Source: CAZJOD01 sp964547525 (GTDB lineage Bacteria; Bacillota; Clostridia; JAAYHZ01). Taken from it: a DNA stretch of 28,892 bases. Below are positions 15,601-24,291 of the stretch, one piece after another (position 1 is the stretch's first letter; each line of letters starts with the position of its first letter). Under the pieces are notes generated by a model. It ran no database searches. It was not told the DNA's origin and saw nothing but the letters and a program-made list of their open reading frames with translations. The position numbers and the translations under genes are program-made. The stretch lies in contig CAZJOD010000026.1 of the NCBI GenBank assembly GCA_964547525.1, positions 1-28,892 of the forward strand, in the 5' to 3' direction.

Positions 15601-17031
15601 ATGATTAATACTTTATTGGATATTAAAAAAATTGCCGATATAAAACCAAGTGAAAGACAATTAAAATGGCATGAGTTAGAATTTTATGCATTTATACATT
15701 TTGGGATCAATACTTTTGCAGACCGCGAATGGGGAAAAGGAGACGAAAGTCCCTCTCTGTTCAATCCGTCCGAGTTAAATGCCGAACAATGGGTTGATGC
15801 TTGTAAATCCGCAGGTATGAAAGGGTTAATACTGACTTGTAAACATCATGACGGCTTTTGTCTTTGGCCAAGTAAATATACTGAACACTCCGTCGTTAAT
15901 AGCCCATGGAAAAACGGAAACGGTGATGTTGTAATGGAAACTTCAAAGGCGTGTAAAAAAGCCGGGCTTAAATTTGGCATATATCTATCTCCTTGGGATA
16001 TGCATGAAAAAAGCTACGGAGATTGTGAAAAGTATGATCAATTTTTTGTAAATCAACTAACCGAACTTCTTAAAAACTACGGAGAGATTTTCTGCGTTTG
16101 GTTTGACGGTGCATGCGGAGAAGGACCTAACGGAAAAGTACAGATATATAATTGGAACAGATATTATAGTGTTATACGAGAATTACAGCCTAATGCTGTG
16201 ATATCCGTATGCGGTCCGGATGTACGTTGGTGTGGAAACGAAGCTGGACATTGCCGAAAATCGGAGTGGAGTGTCGTACCAAAAGTATTAAAAGATTGCG
16301 AGAAAATAGCCGAAAAATCTCAAAGCGCAGAAGATATTAAATTCTCAAGGCGGTTTGCAAACACAGACGAGGATTTAGGAAGCAGAATTGCCATTCGACA
16401 TGAAAAAGATCTTATATGGTATCCTGCCGAGGTAGACACCTCTATACGTCCCGGATGGTTTTACCATAAAAATCAAGACGACAAGGTTCGTTCTCTTACT
16501 GAATTACTAAAAATTTATTATAATTCAGTAGGCGGTAATGCATCATTGTTATTAAATATCCCTCCTGACAAAAGAGGTTTATTCCATGAAAATGATGTCA
16601 AACGGTTACAAGAATTAGGTACAGCCCTATCTATGGATTTTAAAAATAACCTGGCAATATATTCAAATTTTTATGCCTCAGAAACATTGGATGATATTCA
16701 TGATATAAAAAATGTTATCAATGAAGATAATTATACTTTTTGGTGTCCTAAACCCGAAACGGAAAAAGCAGTTATTGATATCGACCTAATGGAACAGCAA
16801 ACTTTTAATAAGATTATGTTAAAAGAACATATACAAATCGGTCAAAGAATTGAAGAATTTGTAATAGAATTTCAGAACAAAGGCAATTGGGAGGTTTTTT
16901 ACAAGGGTACAGTTGTAGGGTACAAAAAAATATGCAGATTTTCTCCGGTAACAGCAAGACTTTTAAGAATATCCATTAACAAATCAAGATGGTTTCCTAC
17001 ATTATCTTTCATGGGTATTTATACTGTTTAA
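15601..17031 (+). CDS. GH29 alpha-L-fucosidase
   Basis: A 476-residue retaining alpha-L-fucosidase that removes terminal fucose from glycans. Family signatures are FIHFGINTF (residues 31-39), TCKHHDGFCLWPSKYTEHSV (79-98), KFGIYLSPWD (124-133) and VWFDG with the predicted nucleophile D169; NASLLLNIPPDKRGL closes the catalytic barrel. The last 130 residues form a beta-sandwich like those following GH29 catalytic domains (FNKIMLKEHIQIGQRIEEFV). Length and architecture fit GH29 without a secretion signal, so it should act on fucosylated oligosaccharides inside the cell. RBS AAAGGTAG precedes the ATG. It is transcribed divergently from the heparinase-type gene and converges with the URO-D gene on a shared terminator. 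Confidence 0.92.
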   Translation: MINTLLDIKKIADIKPSERQLKWHELEFYAFIHFGINTFADREWGKGDESPSLFNPSELNAEQWVDACKSAGMKGLILTCKHHDGFCLWPSKYTEHSVVNSPWKNGNGDVVMETSKACKKAGLKFGIYLSPWDMHEKSYGDCEKYDQFFVNQLTELLKNYGEIFCVWFDGACGEGPNGKVQIYNWNRYYSVIRELQPNAVISVCGPDVRWCGNEAGHCRKSEWSVVPKVLKDCEKIAEKSQSAEDIKFSRRFANTDEDLGSRIAIRHEKDLIWYPAEVDTSIRPGWFYHKNQDDKVRSLTELLKIYYNSVGGNASLLLNIPPDKRGLFHENDVKRLQELGTALSMDFKNNLAIYSNFYASETLDDIHDIKNVINEDNYTFWCPKPETEKAVIDIDLMEQQTFNKIMLKEHIQIGQRIEEFVIEFQNKGNWEVFYKGTVVGYKKICRFSPVTARLLRISINKSRWFPTLSFMGIYTV

Positions 17032-17106
17032 GATGTACCATTTTAATAATAAAATAAAAAGAATAAATAACAAATAAAAATTATTATAACTTTATCCATA
17101 TTGAAA

Positions 17107-17144
17107 AATGCACCAAAATTCTCTCGAATAACTTTTGGTGCATT
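17107..17144. terminator. Bidirectional terminator between the fucosidase and URO-D genes
   Basis: Perfect 12-bp stem AATGCACCAAAA / TTTTGGTGCATT with a 14-nt loop, between convergent stops at 17031 and 17162. A and T at the stem ends allow use in both directions. Confidence 0.8.
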
Positions 17145-17161
17145 ATAAATATTTTATGAAC

Positions 17162-18181
17162 TCACATCAGCTTAGAAGCTTCCTCCAAATACGCTATCAC
17201 ATTATCAATCGGAACATCTTCTCCTATGCCTTTCGCGCCTTCCAGTATATATCCCCCGCCTTTTCCGAATTGCTCCTTTAGTCGTTTCACTTCATTTTTT
17301 ACGTCATCAGGTGTTCCAAACGGTAAGGTGCTCTGTGCCCCTAACCCTCCCCAAAAACGAAGATCTTTTCCATATTGACGCTTTAATTGATAAATATCCA
17401 TCGCTTCCGGTTGAAGCGATTGAAGGCAATCCAAGCCACATTCGATCAAATCCGGCACCGCGGGAGCTGCACAACCGCAAACATGCAAGATGACATATAC
17501 ACCCGCTTTTTTTATCCTTGCAAATATACGTTTCCAATGAGGTTTAAAGAAATGTTTGAATCTGTCAAGTCCAAAAATAAGCCCACGCTGATCCGAATAG
17601 TCATCCGTTAAAAACACACCGTCAACCGGCGCAGCAAGCAGATGGTCGATCGACTCAATCATCCAATCCGCAATCGTTTCGATCAACTCTTCACAAAAAG
17701 CAGGCTCTTGCACCATATCAATCAAAAAATTCTCAAATCCTCTCAAACTCCAGGCTCTCTCAAACAGTCCGAAATTATGGGGGACCACACGAAAACTATT
17801 GTCGCTTTTTTTCAAATCTTTGTCCCAGACAGGATACACATACCTTTTACAATACTCTCCGATGTCCGGCATTTTATAGCCTTTCAAAGAAGGCTCTTTT
17901 AACGGTGGTTCAATCAGGTGCGATATGTTCCCTATATCCCATATACAACCGAAAACGTCCTTTTTCAATCCCCCCGGCAGCTCTTCCATCCCATAATGTG
18001 ATAAGTATTGATTGATGCCCATTATGGTTTTTACATACGGTTTTGTTTTTTCCTCCCAAAAGGCTCCCCCATAATGCTTATTTAACATCTCTTTTTGCTT
18101 GTCGGAAGCATTGAATAAAAAAGGTATTTCCGGATATTCCTTGAATTGAAAGGCTAATTTTGTCACATCCCTTGGCAGCAT
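17162..18181 (-). CDS. URO-D superfamily protein (corrinoid methyltransferase-like)
   Basis: A 339-residue uroporphyrinogen-decarboxylase-fold protein. Typical elements are the central DGVFLTDDYSDQRGLIF, VILHVCGCAAPAVPDLIECG with the HxCG zinc-site pattern of the methyltransferase branch, DCLQSLQPEAMDI, LRFWGGLGAQSTLPFG and the C-terminal GGYILEGAKGIGEDVP. True HemE enzymes are different in length and motif, and no haem genes are nearby, so a methyltransferase or demethylase role on a methylated substrate is more likely. No corrinoid protein is in the window. Homologues occur often in sugar-catabolic clusters with unknown role. RBS AAAGGAG fits ATG 18181. The M55 gene lies 88 nt upstream on the same strand. 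Confidence 0.82.
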   Translation of the reverse strand: MLPRDVTKLAFQFKEYPEIPFLFNASDKQKEMLNKHYGGAFWEEKTKPYVKTIMGINQYLSHYGMEELPGGLKKDVFGCIWDIGNISHLIEPPLKEPSLKGYKMPDIGEYCKRYVYPVWDKDLKKSDNSFRVVPHNFGLFERAWSLRGFENFLIDMVQEPAFCEELIETIADWMIESIDHLLAAPVDGVFLTDDYSDQRGLIFGLDRFKHFFKPHWKRIFARIKKAGVYVILHVCGCAAPAVPDLIECGLDCLQSLQPEAMDIYQLKRQYGKDLRFWGGLGAQSTLPFGTPDDVKNEVKRLKEQFGKGGGYILEGAKGIGEDVPIDNVIAYLEEASKLM

Positions 18182-18269
18182 TCGAATTCTCCTTTTTCAA
18201 TATAATTTTATCGTAAATTCATTATCTCTTTTCTTTTTCCAATTTCGGTATCAATAACATAATTTCCAC

Positions 18270-19085
18270 TTAACGCTTGTAGGGCAAATTGAACGCACCT
18301 ACAATACTGGACGGATGCTCCCATTTACGATATTGGGCGGGGATATCGCCGTTTTTACGTGTTTCCTGCTCGAAAACATACGGCGGATCAAGTTTTGGAA
18401 CGTGAAAACTTTTAGGATCTCGAATAAATCGCAAAAGAGCGTTATATGCACCCTCTCTTATCATTTCGCGAGCTCGCTCAGGATGGGTGTGTACCGCTGA
18501 GAGATTACGTGCACGGTATTGGTCCGTATCACACTCACGACCATCACCGGGCGTCAAGCCACGTTTTACGGCCACGGTCTCGATACCCTTTACCAATGCT
18601 TGCGCTTCCTTGGTAAACGCGAGATCACCGGAGCCGAAGATCGGCGTCGTACCCAGTTCGGAGCAAATATAAACAAGTGTGCCAAATTCACCCACTGAAA
18701 TTCCGTTTATCCGTTTGTCGATCACGTTAAACCACCCTGTATGGCTGATATGACCATATTCCGTGCCTGCTTTCGGATGCTGTCCGATTACGGCGGCACA
18801 GTCAAAACCGTTCTTCAGCCCGCCCGGGTAAGGTTCGAGTCCCCATCCGCGTTGGTACTCAACCCGTTTATCGAGCAGCTCCAGTGTAAGCCCGCCGTAG
18901 CCATGCCCGTCAGTTACAAGAATATATTCCGCCCCGGCTGCAAAAAAACCGTCAATCGCAGCATTAACTTCACGAGTTAAAAGTTCCTTACCACGCTCGT
19001 AATACCGTCCTTCCGGCGTGACCCAAGTATCGTGGTCTATGACGCCCGCAACACCTTCCATATCTGTTCCTATCATGATGCGCAT
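18270..19085 (-). CDS. M55-family D-aminopeptidase (DppA-like)
   Basis: A 271-residue zinc peptidase-like protein of the DppA family, whose studied member cleaves N-terminal D-amino acids. Predicted zinc ligands are D8 and E10 (TDMEGVAGV), H61 (VTDGHG, where many members have NDxHG), H103 (GQHPKAG) and E133 (VGEFG). HISHTGWFN contains a further conserved His. The glycan context suggests another amide substrate, but this is inference. The sequence looks GC-richer than the adjacent beta-helix gene, like the ceramidase-like gene at 7126. The start at 19085 has GGGGGT about 8 nt upstream; Met4 is an alternative start. No signal peptide. Confidence 0.85.
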   Translation of the reverse strand: MRIMIGTDMEGVAGVIDHDTWVTPEGRYYERGKELLTREVNAAIDGFFAAGAEYILVTDGHGYGGLTLELLDKRVEYQRGWGLEPYPGGLKNGFDCAAVIGQHPKAGTEYGHISHTGWFNVIDKRINGISVGEFGTLVYICSELGTTPIFGSGDLAFTKEAQALVKGIETVAVKRGLTPGDGRECDTDQYRARNLSAVHTHPERAREMIREGAYNALLRFIRDPKSFHVPKLDPPYVFEQETRKNGDIPAQYRKWEHPSSIVGAFNLPYKR

Positions 19086-19166
19086 ATTAAATACCCCCGT
19101 TCTAATTATTTATATTTTCCGATTTATATTAATAATAATTATGTAAATTCAATTTATTTCAACTAA

Positions 19167-20303
19167 TTAAGAATTATTGCTGTTGGTAACCTTTATTCCG
19201 CTTTCGGTAACAGCATCTAAGACCACGCCGTCGGGTCTGTTTTGAATCACGTTATTAACCCAAACATCCTTGACCTGATCATTAAAAACAATCGCTTTTT
19301 TTGCCGAATTGGATAATATATGATTGATACGTATATTGTGTAAATCGCCCGGTTGATAACCGCTGCTATAACCTTTATAGGATCCTACTATAGCCAGTCG
19401 ATTGGATTGGGAAATTGGATTTGCGTCTATGATATTATTTATGTTAATGTTATAAATCTTATGCCCGTTTCTTGATAACAATGCTACAGCATGGCTGTAT
19501 AAGGAAGTGGACGATCGAATATTAGATACTGTGATGTTATAAATGTCCCTGTCTTTAATGCTCTCCCCGTCATTCATCAGATAGCTTGAGGGATCCAAAG
19601 GATAAACATATCTTAAAACAGGATAAGTTAACCCTAATGTCATCGAATTTATAGCCACTAAATCATCGGACGTGTGACCTTTTATGTTCTCAATGTTAAT
19701 ATTGTTACAGCCTAAACGTATATTGACACCGTCCCCGTTTTTTACCGTTGATGTTATATCCAAGTCATGTATGTAACCGTTACTGCATCGGTCGAATGAA
19801 TTTGCCCAGCTTCTGGGCTTTGTAAATGTAAAACCGGCCAATTCAAAATTCGTGCATCTTGACAGACATACCTGAAAATTACGCCACCCCCAATAATCTC
19901 CTACCATTTCCTGCTCATTACCCATGGTAGGGTGCATCATTTTTGGTAGAATATCCGGGCCTTCTAATTTTGCAGAATTCTTTCCGATAATTCGAATATT
20001 AGATATGGGGTTTATTTTAACCGGAAAACCGTTGGGATTTGCGGGATCCAATTCAAAATTATCCCCTCTGAAAATATTGTCGAACATCAAATTGTTCTGC
20101 TTTATCATAACGTTGTCAACAATAGCCGTAGTGTTAGAGGGCAACAATATAGCTCGATCAATATGCCAGTCTTTTTGGTCAAAAATAACGGTTCGACTGT
20201 TAAATATCGATACAAATGACATACATTCATCTATTATTTCACTGTCAGTTTTGTTCGTGTTGTAAAAATCCATCACACGAATCACATTGTCATGAAATTC
20301 CAT
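19167..20303 (-). CDS. Right-handed beta-helix protein, GH28/pectin-lyase fold
   Basis: A 378-residue protein made mostly of parallel beta-helix coils: repeated short strands with N/I/D ladders (NININNIIDANPI, NIRINHILSN, VWVNNVIQNR). A central segment, VKNGDGVNIRLGCNNINIEN followed by HTSDDLVAI, keeps the paired acidic residues expected at a GH28 active site (NxDG ... DD), though not in exact consensus. It is likely a glycosidase or lyase for galacturonate-type or other acidic glycans. The frame opens at ATG 20321, but that codon overlaps the ribosome binding site GGAGGTGG, so Met7 at 20303 is the start. No signal peptide. It is transcribed towards the M55 and URO-D genes, with 81 nt to the next start. 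Confidence 0.72.
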   Translation of the reverse strand: MEFHDNVIRVMDFYNTNKTDSEIIDECMSFVSIFNSRTVIFDQKDWHIDRAILLPSNTTAIVDNVMIKQNNLMFDNIFRGDNFELDPANPNGFPVKINPISNIRIIGKNSAKLEGPDILPKMMHPTMGNEQEMVGDYWGWRNFQVCLSRCTNFELAGFTFTKPRSWANSFDRCSNGYIHDLDITSTVKNGDGVNIRLGCNNINIENIKGHTSDDLVAINSMTLGLTYPVLRYVYPLDPSSYLMNDGESIKDRDIYNITVSNIRSSTSLYSHAVALLSRNGHKIYNININNIIDANPISQSNRLAIVGSYKGYSSGYQPGDLHNIRINHILSNSAKKAIVFNDQVKDVWVNNVIQNRPDGVVLDAVTESGIKVTNSNNS

Positions 20304-20586
20304 AAAATCCCACCTCCGCATAATTGATACTTTAATATCCTTTTTTTATAATACCATGGATGATGCCTGTTGTCATTAAGTCAAAACAATATATCAAGGT
20401 ATACCAAGGTCTAAGGAAAGCTCCTGCACTTTATCGATTTCCGGGATGTTAAATATGGTTATTACTACAAGTAATAATTGATATATGTACACTTCAAATA
20501 AAATTTTCGATATTCTTATAGATCAATATCTCAACTTTTTGTATTAATCACATCAAGTTAAAAACCTAGATTTTAGTTATAATATA
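20304..20586. other. Intergenic region between the island and argS
   Basis: AT-rich and free of supported genes. It should contain the minus-strand promoter of the beta-helix gene, but no clear hexamer pair stands out. Confidence 0.5.
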
Positions 20587-20615
20587 TTGACTTATGCCGT
20601 AATACTATATAGAAT
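20587..20615 (+). promoter_or_regulatory. Promoter of the argS T-box leader
   Basis: TTGACT (20587-20592), 17-nt spacer, TAGAAT (20610-20615), giving a transcription start near 20622, just ahead of the T-box structure. Confidence 0.7.
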
Positions 20616-20621
20616 AAGGAA

Positions 20622-20915
20622 CAATAAAAGTTAAATAATAGCAAACTCAATGAACCGGAAAAGTACTATAGAGTCACTTATGACAGCGAATCAGGGATTG
20701 GTGCAAGCCTGATCTTAATACTCCAGGGAAAAGATCCGGGGAGAATTCTCTTTAAAAATCACTGCTTTTTGCATTTTGAATATGGAGAACGTAGGCCTGC
20801 GATAAAGGCAAGAGTGGTTTGGATGCATGTTGAAATATACGCTTTCAGACAATTAGAGTGGCACCACGGAAACCCGTCTCTTTTTCATAAAGAGATAGGT
20901 TTTTTTTATTTACCA
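20622..20915 (+). promoter_or_regulatory. T-box leader controlling argS
   Basis: Roughly 290-nt leader. Stem I is closed by CCGGA (20652-20656 region) and TCCGG; AGTA is on the 5' side of the specifier loop and GGGAAAAGA on the 3' side, placing a likely AGA (Arg) specifier at 20732-20734. ATCAGG / CCTGAT encloses the apical GATTGGTGCAAG. The T-box sequence AGAGTGGCACCACGG is at 20855-20869, followed by the terminator. Uncharged tRNA-Arg would stabilise the antiterminator and allow argS transcription. The specifier was read by eye, so its exact frame is the least certain part. Confidence 0.9.
20871..20908 (+). terminator. T-box terminator
   Basis: Stem AACC..TCTCTTT / AAAGAGA..GGTT with loop TTCAT, followed by a run of T. 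It competes with the T-box antiterminator. Confidence 0.88.
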
Positions 20916-20934
20916 GAAAGGAGACATTACTATT

Positions 20935-22608
20935 ATGGAAAAATATCATAAGAAAATATCTGAAGTCATAAACTTATCATTTCCCGGGTTGGATATGATC
21001 TTTACAACACCTCCTGACTCCAGTCTTGGAGATATTGCACTGCCATGCTTTGCATTGGCTAAAACTCTAAGAAAAAGTCCCGGTATAATCGCCGATGAAT
21101 TAAAAGGCAAGCTTTTAAGCCTTGAGTTTATCGAAAAAATCGAATCAAACAATGGCTACTTAAACTTCTTTATTAAAAAAGATATTCTTTTCAAGGATGT
21201 TATAACTGAAATACTCTGCAAGAAAGATAAGTATGGGTCCTCAAAATCAGGAATTGGAAAACAAGCATTTATCGAGCACACCAGTATCAACCCAAATGCA
21301 TCACCGCATGTCGGCAGAGCTCGAAATGCCCTTATAGGGGATTCAATTGTAAGACTTCTAAGGTTCGAAGGTTATTCCGTTGATGTTCATTATTTTGTAA
21401 ATGATATTGGCAAGCAAATTGCTATGCTGCTTCTCGGAGCAATGGACAAGGAAAACGTGTCCTTTCATGACCTGCTTGGAATTTATATCGACATAAACAA
21501 TAAAGTGAACGAAACTCCGGAACTTGAGAAAGACGTCTTTGACCTTCTATATAAACTTGAAAACGGTGATGATAATATACGAAACATGTTCAGAAAGCTG
21601 GTTAATATTTGCATTGATGGCCAGACAGCAATCCTCAGTGAACTCGGAATTAAATATAATACTTTTGATTATGAGTCAGATTATATTTATACAAATACCA
21701 CCGATAAGCTTCTTGAGGAATTCAAAAAGACCGGCAAACTTGAAGAAGATGTAGAAGGCAGGTTTGTTTTAAACCAGACAGAATATAACCTTCCCATGAA
21801 AGCTCCCTACCTGGTATTAACGAGGAAAGACAAAACCTCCCTGTATCCGCTTCGTGATATCGCCTACACTATCGATAAGGTGAAAGCTAATGCCGATGTG
21901 AACATCATTGTCCTAGGAGAGGATCAGAAGCTATATTTCCGGCAGGTTTGTTCAGCACTTGATCTATTGGGCTATAGGACACCTTCATCGGTGCACTATT
22001 CATTCGTCCTTCTCGCCGAAGGGAAAATGGCTACCCGAAAAGGAAACGTCGTTTTATTGGAAGATTTTATGAGAGAAGCCGCTTCAAAGGCTTCTGAAGA
22101 AATTGAAAAAAGGCGTGGCTATGTGGATGTGAATACAGCTAAAGCCATAGGATACGGTGCGGTAAAGTATGCTATTTTACGTGCGTCCAATGACAAAAAT
22201 GTGATATTCAATTGGGAATCCGCTCTGAGTTTTGAAGGTGAATCCGGCCCATATCTTCAGTATAGCCTGGCCAGGATTAATTCGATATTCAGAAATTATG
22301 GAGAAGCGTTACCTGAGGATATTGACTTTTCAGTTCTTCAAAATAATCACGAAATAGATTTAGTGCTGGAGCTGGCTAACTTTCCGGCTACAGTAAAAAC
22401 AGCATTAAAGGAATTAAGTCCTCATGTAATAGCTAATTATGTATATAGCCTTACGAAAAAGTTTTCAGTGTTTTACCATTACAATTCTGTCTTGAATGCT
22501 GACAATGAAAATTTGAAAATAGCACGCCTTGCTCTTATTTCAGCAGTGCGCCAGGTTATCCTGAACTGCTTTGAGCTGCTCGGTATTGAACCTGTTGAGG
22601 AAATGTAA
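20935..22608 (+). CDS. argS: Arginyl-tRNA synthetase
   Basis: A 557-residue class I synthetase that charges tRNA-Arg. The N-terminal additional domain is present (residues 1 to about 95). The HIGH motif appears as NASPHVGRARN (HVGR at 125-128), and the KMSKS loop as KMATRKGN near residue 364. The C-terminal DALR-type anticodon-binding domain includes ESGPYLQYSLARINSI and VYSLTKKFSVFYHYNSVL. Length and motifs are full. The ATG at 20935 follows AAAGGAG by about 12 nt. Regulation is by the T-box leader at 20622-20915. A strong hairpin follows, and hisS converges from the other side. Confidence 0.97.
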   Translation: MEKYHKKISEVINLSFPGLDMIFTTPPDSSLGDIALPCFALAKTLRKSPGIIADELKGKLLSLEFIEKIESNNGYLNFFIKKDILFKDVITEILCKKDKYGSSKSGIGKQAFIEHTSINPNASPHVGRARNALIGDSIVRLLRFEGYSVDVHYFVNDIGKQIAMLLLGAMDKENVSFHDLLGIYIDINNKVNETPELEKDVFDLLYKLENGDDNIRNMFRKLVNICIDGQTAILSELGIKYNTFDYESDYIYTNTTDKLLEEFKKTGKLEEDVEGRFVLNQTEYNLPMKAPYLVLTRKDKTSLYPLRDIAYTIDKVKANADVNIIVLGEDQKLYFRQVCSALDLLGYRTPSSVHYSFVLLAEGKMATRKGNVVLLEDFMREAASKASEEIEKRRGYVDVNTAKAIGYGAVKYAILRASNDKNVIFNWESALSFEGESGPYLQYSLARINSIFRNYGEALPEDIDFSVLQNNHEIDLVLELANFPATVKTALKELSPHVIANYVYSLTKKFSVFYHYNSVLNADNENLKIARLALISAVRQVILNCFELLGIEPVEEM

Positions 22609-22621
22609 TTCTTAATTAAAA

Positions 22622-22663
22622 ACCGCTCAGAAAGTCATAACAGTTCCTGACTTTCGGAGCGGT
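22622..22663. terminator. Hairpin after argS
   Basis: Long stem ACCGCTC-a-GAAAGTCA / TGACTTTC-g-GAGCGGT, 13 nt after the argS stop. It has no strong T-tract on the plus side, but AAAAA precedes it, so it may serve both argS and the convergent hisS. Confidence 0.75.
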
Positions 22664-22762
22664 GGATTTGTCAGACATATTCGAGCAATTCCAAAAATTA
22701 TAACATTCAATACCTGCCCAGTTATCACCAGAGTAATGCTTTTACATACTTTCCTTCCATAT

Positions 22763-24063
22763 TTACCTTACCCCCTCCATAGAAAACTCCCCCGGTTTAT
22801 CTATATAAACTTTATATTCCTTACCGGTTTTCATTTCTTTCAATATTAATTCACCTGATTCCAACTCACTATCGCCCAGTATAACTACATAAGAAATTTC
22901 CTGCTTATTGGCAAAGTTCAATGATTTTTTCAGTCTTCTGTCTATCATGTCTACTTCGACTTTTAGTCCTTTATTCCTCAATTCAGTTGCAAGCTTCAGG
23001 CAGGCCTTTTCTGTACCAAGCGGAATAATAAATAAGTCAACGGGCGGCTTAACGGGAATGGCATCTTTTAACATTAATGCCTTATAGATTACATCAAGCC
23101 CGAAGGTCATTCCTACGGCTGGAAAGTCAAGACCGTTATCAATAAAAGCACCGATAATATTGTCATATCTTCCTCCCGCTCCTACACTGGATGTTATACT
23201 TCCATCCTTCAAAAACACCTCCCATACTGTACCGGTATATATTTCAAGTCCACGCGCAAGGCTTGGAGAAAATCGAAGTGCATTTCTGATTCCTAATCCA
23301 TCAATGTATGAATCCAGTTCTCTGAGCTCTTTTATTCCTTGATCAATCCACTCATTTTTCTGCTTTGAGACAAGAGCAGTTGCCAGCTCATTAGGCTGCA
23401 TTTTCATATAATTAAGAAGTGCATTAATTTTGGGTGCATCTATCCCGAGCTGTGAAAGCTCTGATTCTACTCCATTTCTACCTATTTTTTCAAGCTTATC
23501 GATACTTAAAATGACCACGGAAACAAATGCCGGTTCAATTCCAACTAACTCAATGATTCCTGACAGGAGCTTTCTATTGTTATATGATATATAAACATCT
23601 AATCCCAGCATTTTATAGACCTCTACAGCCATCATCATAAATTCTGCTTCAGCCATTACCGATTTGACACCAACCATGTCAACATCGCATTGTATGAATT
23701 CTCGGCTCCTTCCTGTTTTCACAGGCCCATCTCTAAACACCTTACAATTTCATACCTTTTAAAAGGCATTCTGATTTCCGGATTCATCCCTACCAATCTG
23801 GCAAAAGGTACTGTCAGGTCATAACGTAAACCTAATTCCCGCCCACCCTGATCGTTTAGTTTATATACCTCCTTGAGAATTTCTGCACCTCCTGAATATT
23901 TTGATGCCAAAACATCAAAATAACAGATAATCGGTGTTTCAATTGGCTGATAACCATATTTCTCAAAAATATCCTGGAGCTTTCGTATAATCTCCTGCCT
24001 CACCCTTTGTTCCCGGGGCATAAAATCGTCGGTCTTTTTCAAATTTCTTAATTCAATCGTCAT
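22763..24063 (-). pseudogene. hisS: Histidyl-tRNA synthetase with a 1-nt frameshift
   Basis: Two overlapping frames, 23719-24063 and 22763-23740, make one full HisS of 433 residues if one base is added near 23745: GAAATTGTAAGG instead of GAAATTGGTAAGG splits 'YEIGKVFRDGP' inside class II motif 2. The first frame carries YGYQPIETPI and LGLRYDLTVPFARLV; the second GRSREFIQCDVDMVG, the HisA motif RGLEIYTGTVWEVF, motif 3 AVGMTFGLDVI and the anticodon-binding domain DLFIIPLGTEKACLKLATEL. All hallmarks of catalytic HisS are present, so this is not HisZ. AGGAGG precedes ATG 24063. Since the enzyme is essential, either this is a base-call error or another hisS exists elsewhere. It is preceded by a leader-peptide attenuator. 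Confidence 0.9.
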
Positions 24064-24085
24064 TAATATTACCTCCTGTTTTATT

Positions 24086-24285
24086 CAAAATAAAAACACC
24101 ACCCAAGCATTTTATTATTCATGCCTGAATGGTGTTTATTGTTAATCTATACTCCACCACAGGCACAAACGCCAATAGCGCTTGCACCTATGGTTTGTTT
24201 CATAGCTACGAGCGCTGTTTGTGATGATGATGAAGTTGATTAAGCATTATAGTAGTTTTCATTACATAAACTCCCAAATAGTATT
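24086..24285 (-). promoter_or_regulatory. Ribosome-mediated His attenuator of hisS
   Basis: The leader RNA contains, in order: an 18-residue peptide frame with four His codons; a pause stem pairing 24201-24223 with 24164-24192 (CACAAAC/GTTTGTG outside and AGCGCT/AGCGCT inside), in which the CAC is the fourth His codon; an antiterminator pairing 24155-24165 (TGCCTGTGGTG on the minus strand) with 24122-24134; and a terminator pairing 24121-24136 with 24095-24110, 16 bp including G-U pairs, followed by a T-rich run. The pause stem and antiterminator share two bases. A ribosome stalled at His codons would open the outer pause helix and favour the antiterminator. Confidence 0.88.
24206..24262 (-). 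CDS. His-rich leader peptide of hisS
   Basis: Eighteen codons, MKTTIMLNQLHHHHKQRS, from ATG 24262 to TAG 24206. GGGAG lies about 11 nt upstream. Four consecutive His codons (CATCATCATCAC, 24221-24232) are the sensing element. Its function is regulatory, through ribosome position, rather than as a protein. Confidence 0.88.
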   Translation of the reverse strand: MKTTIMLNQLHHHHKQRS

Positions 24286-24291
24286 AAAAAT

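Noticed and set aside
17162..18181. HemE, uroporphyrinogen decarboxylase of haem synthesis
   Set aside because: The HxCG motif and sequence pattern fit the methyltransferase branch and no haem genes are nearby.
22763..24063. HisZ plus a separate small synthetase-like protein
   Set aside because: The two frames overlap at motif 2 and join into one normal-length HisS by adding a single base; catalytic HisS motifs are all present.
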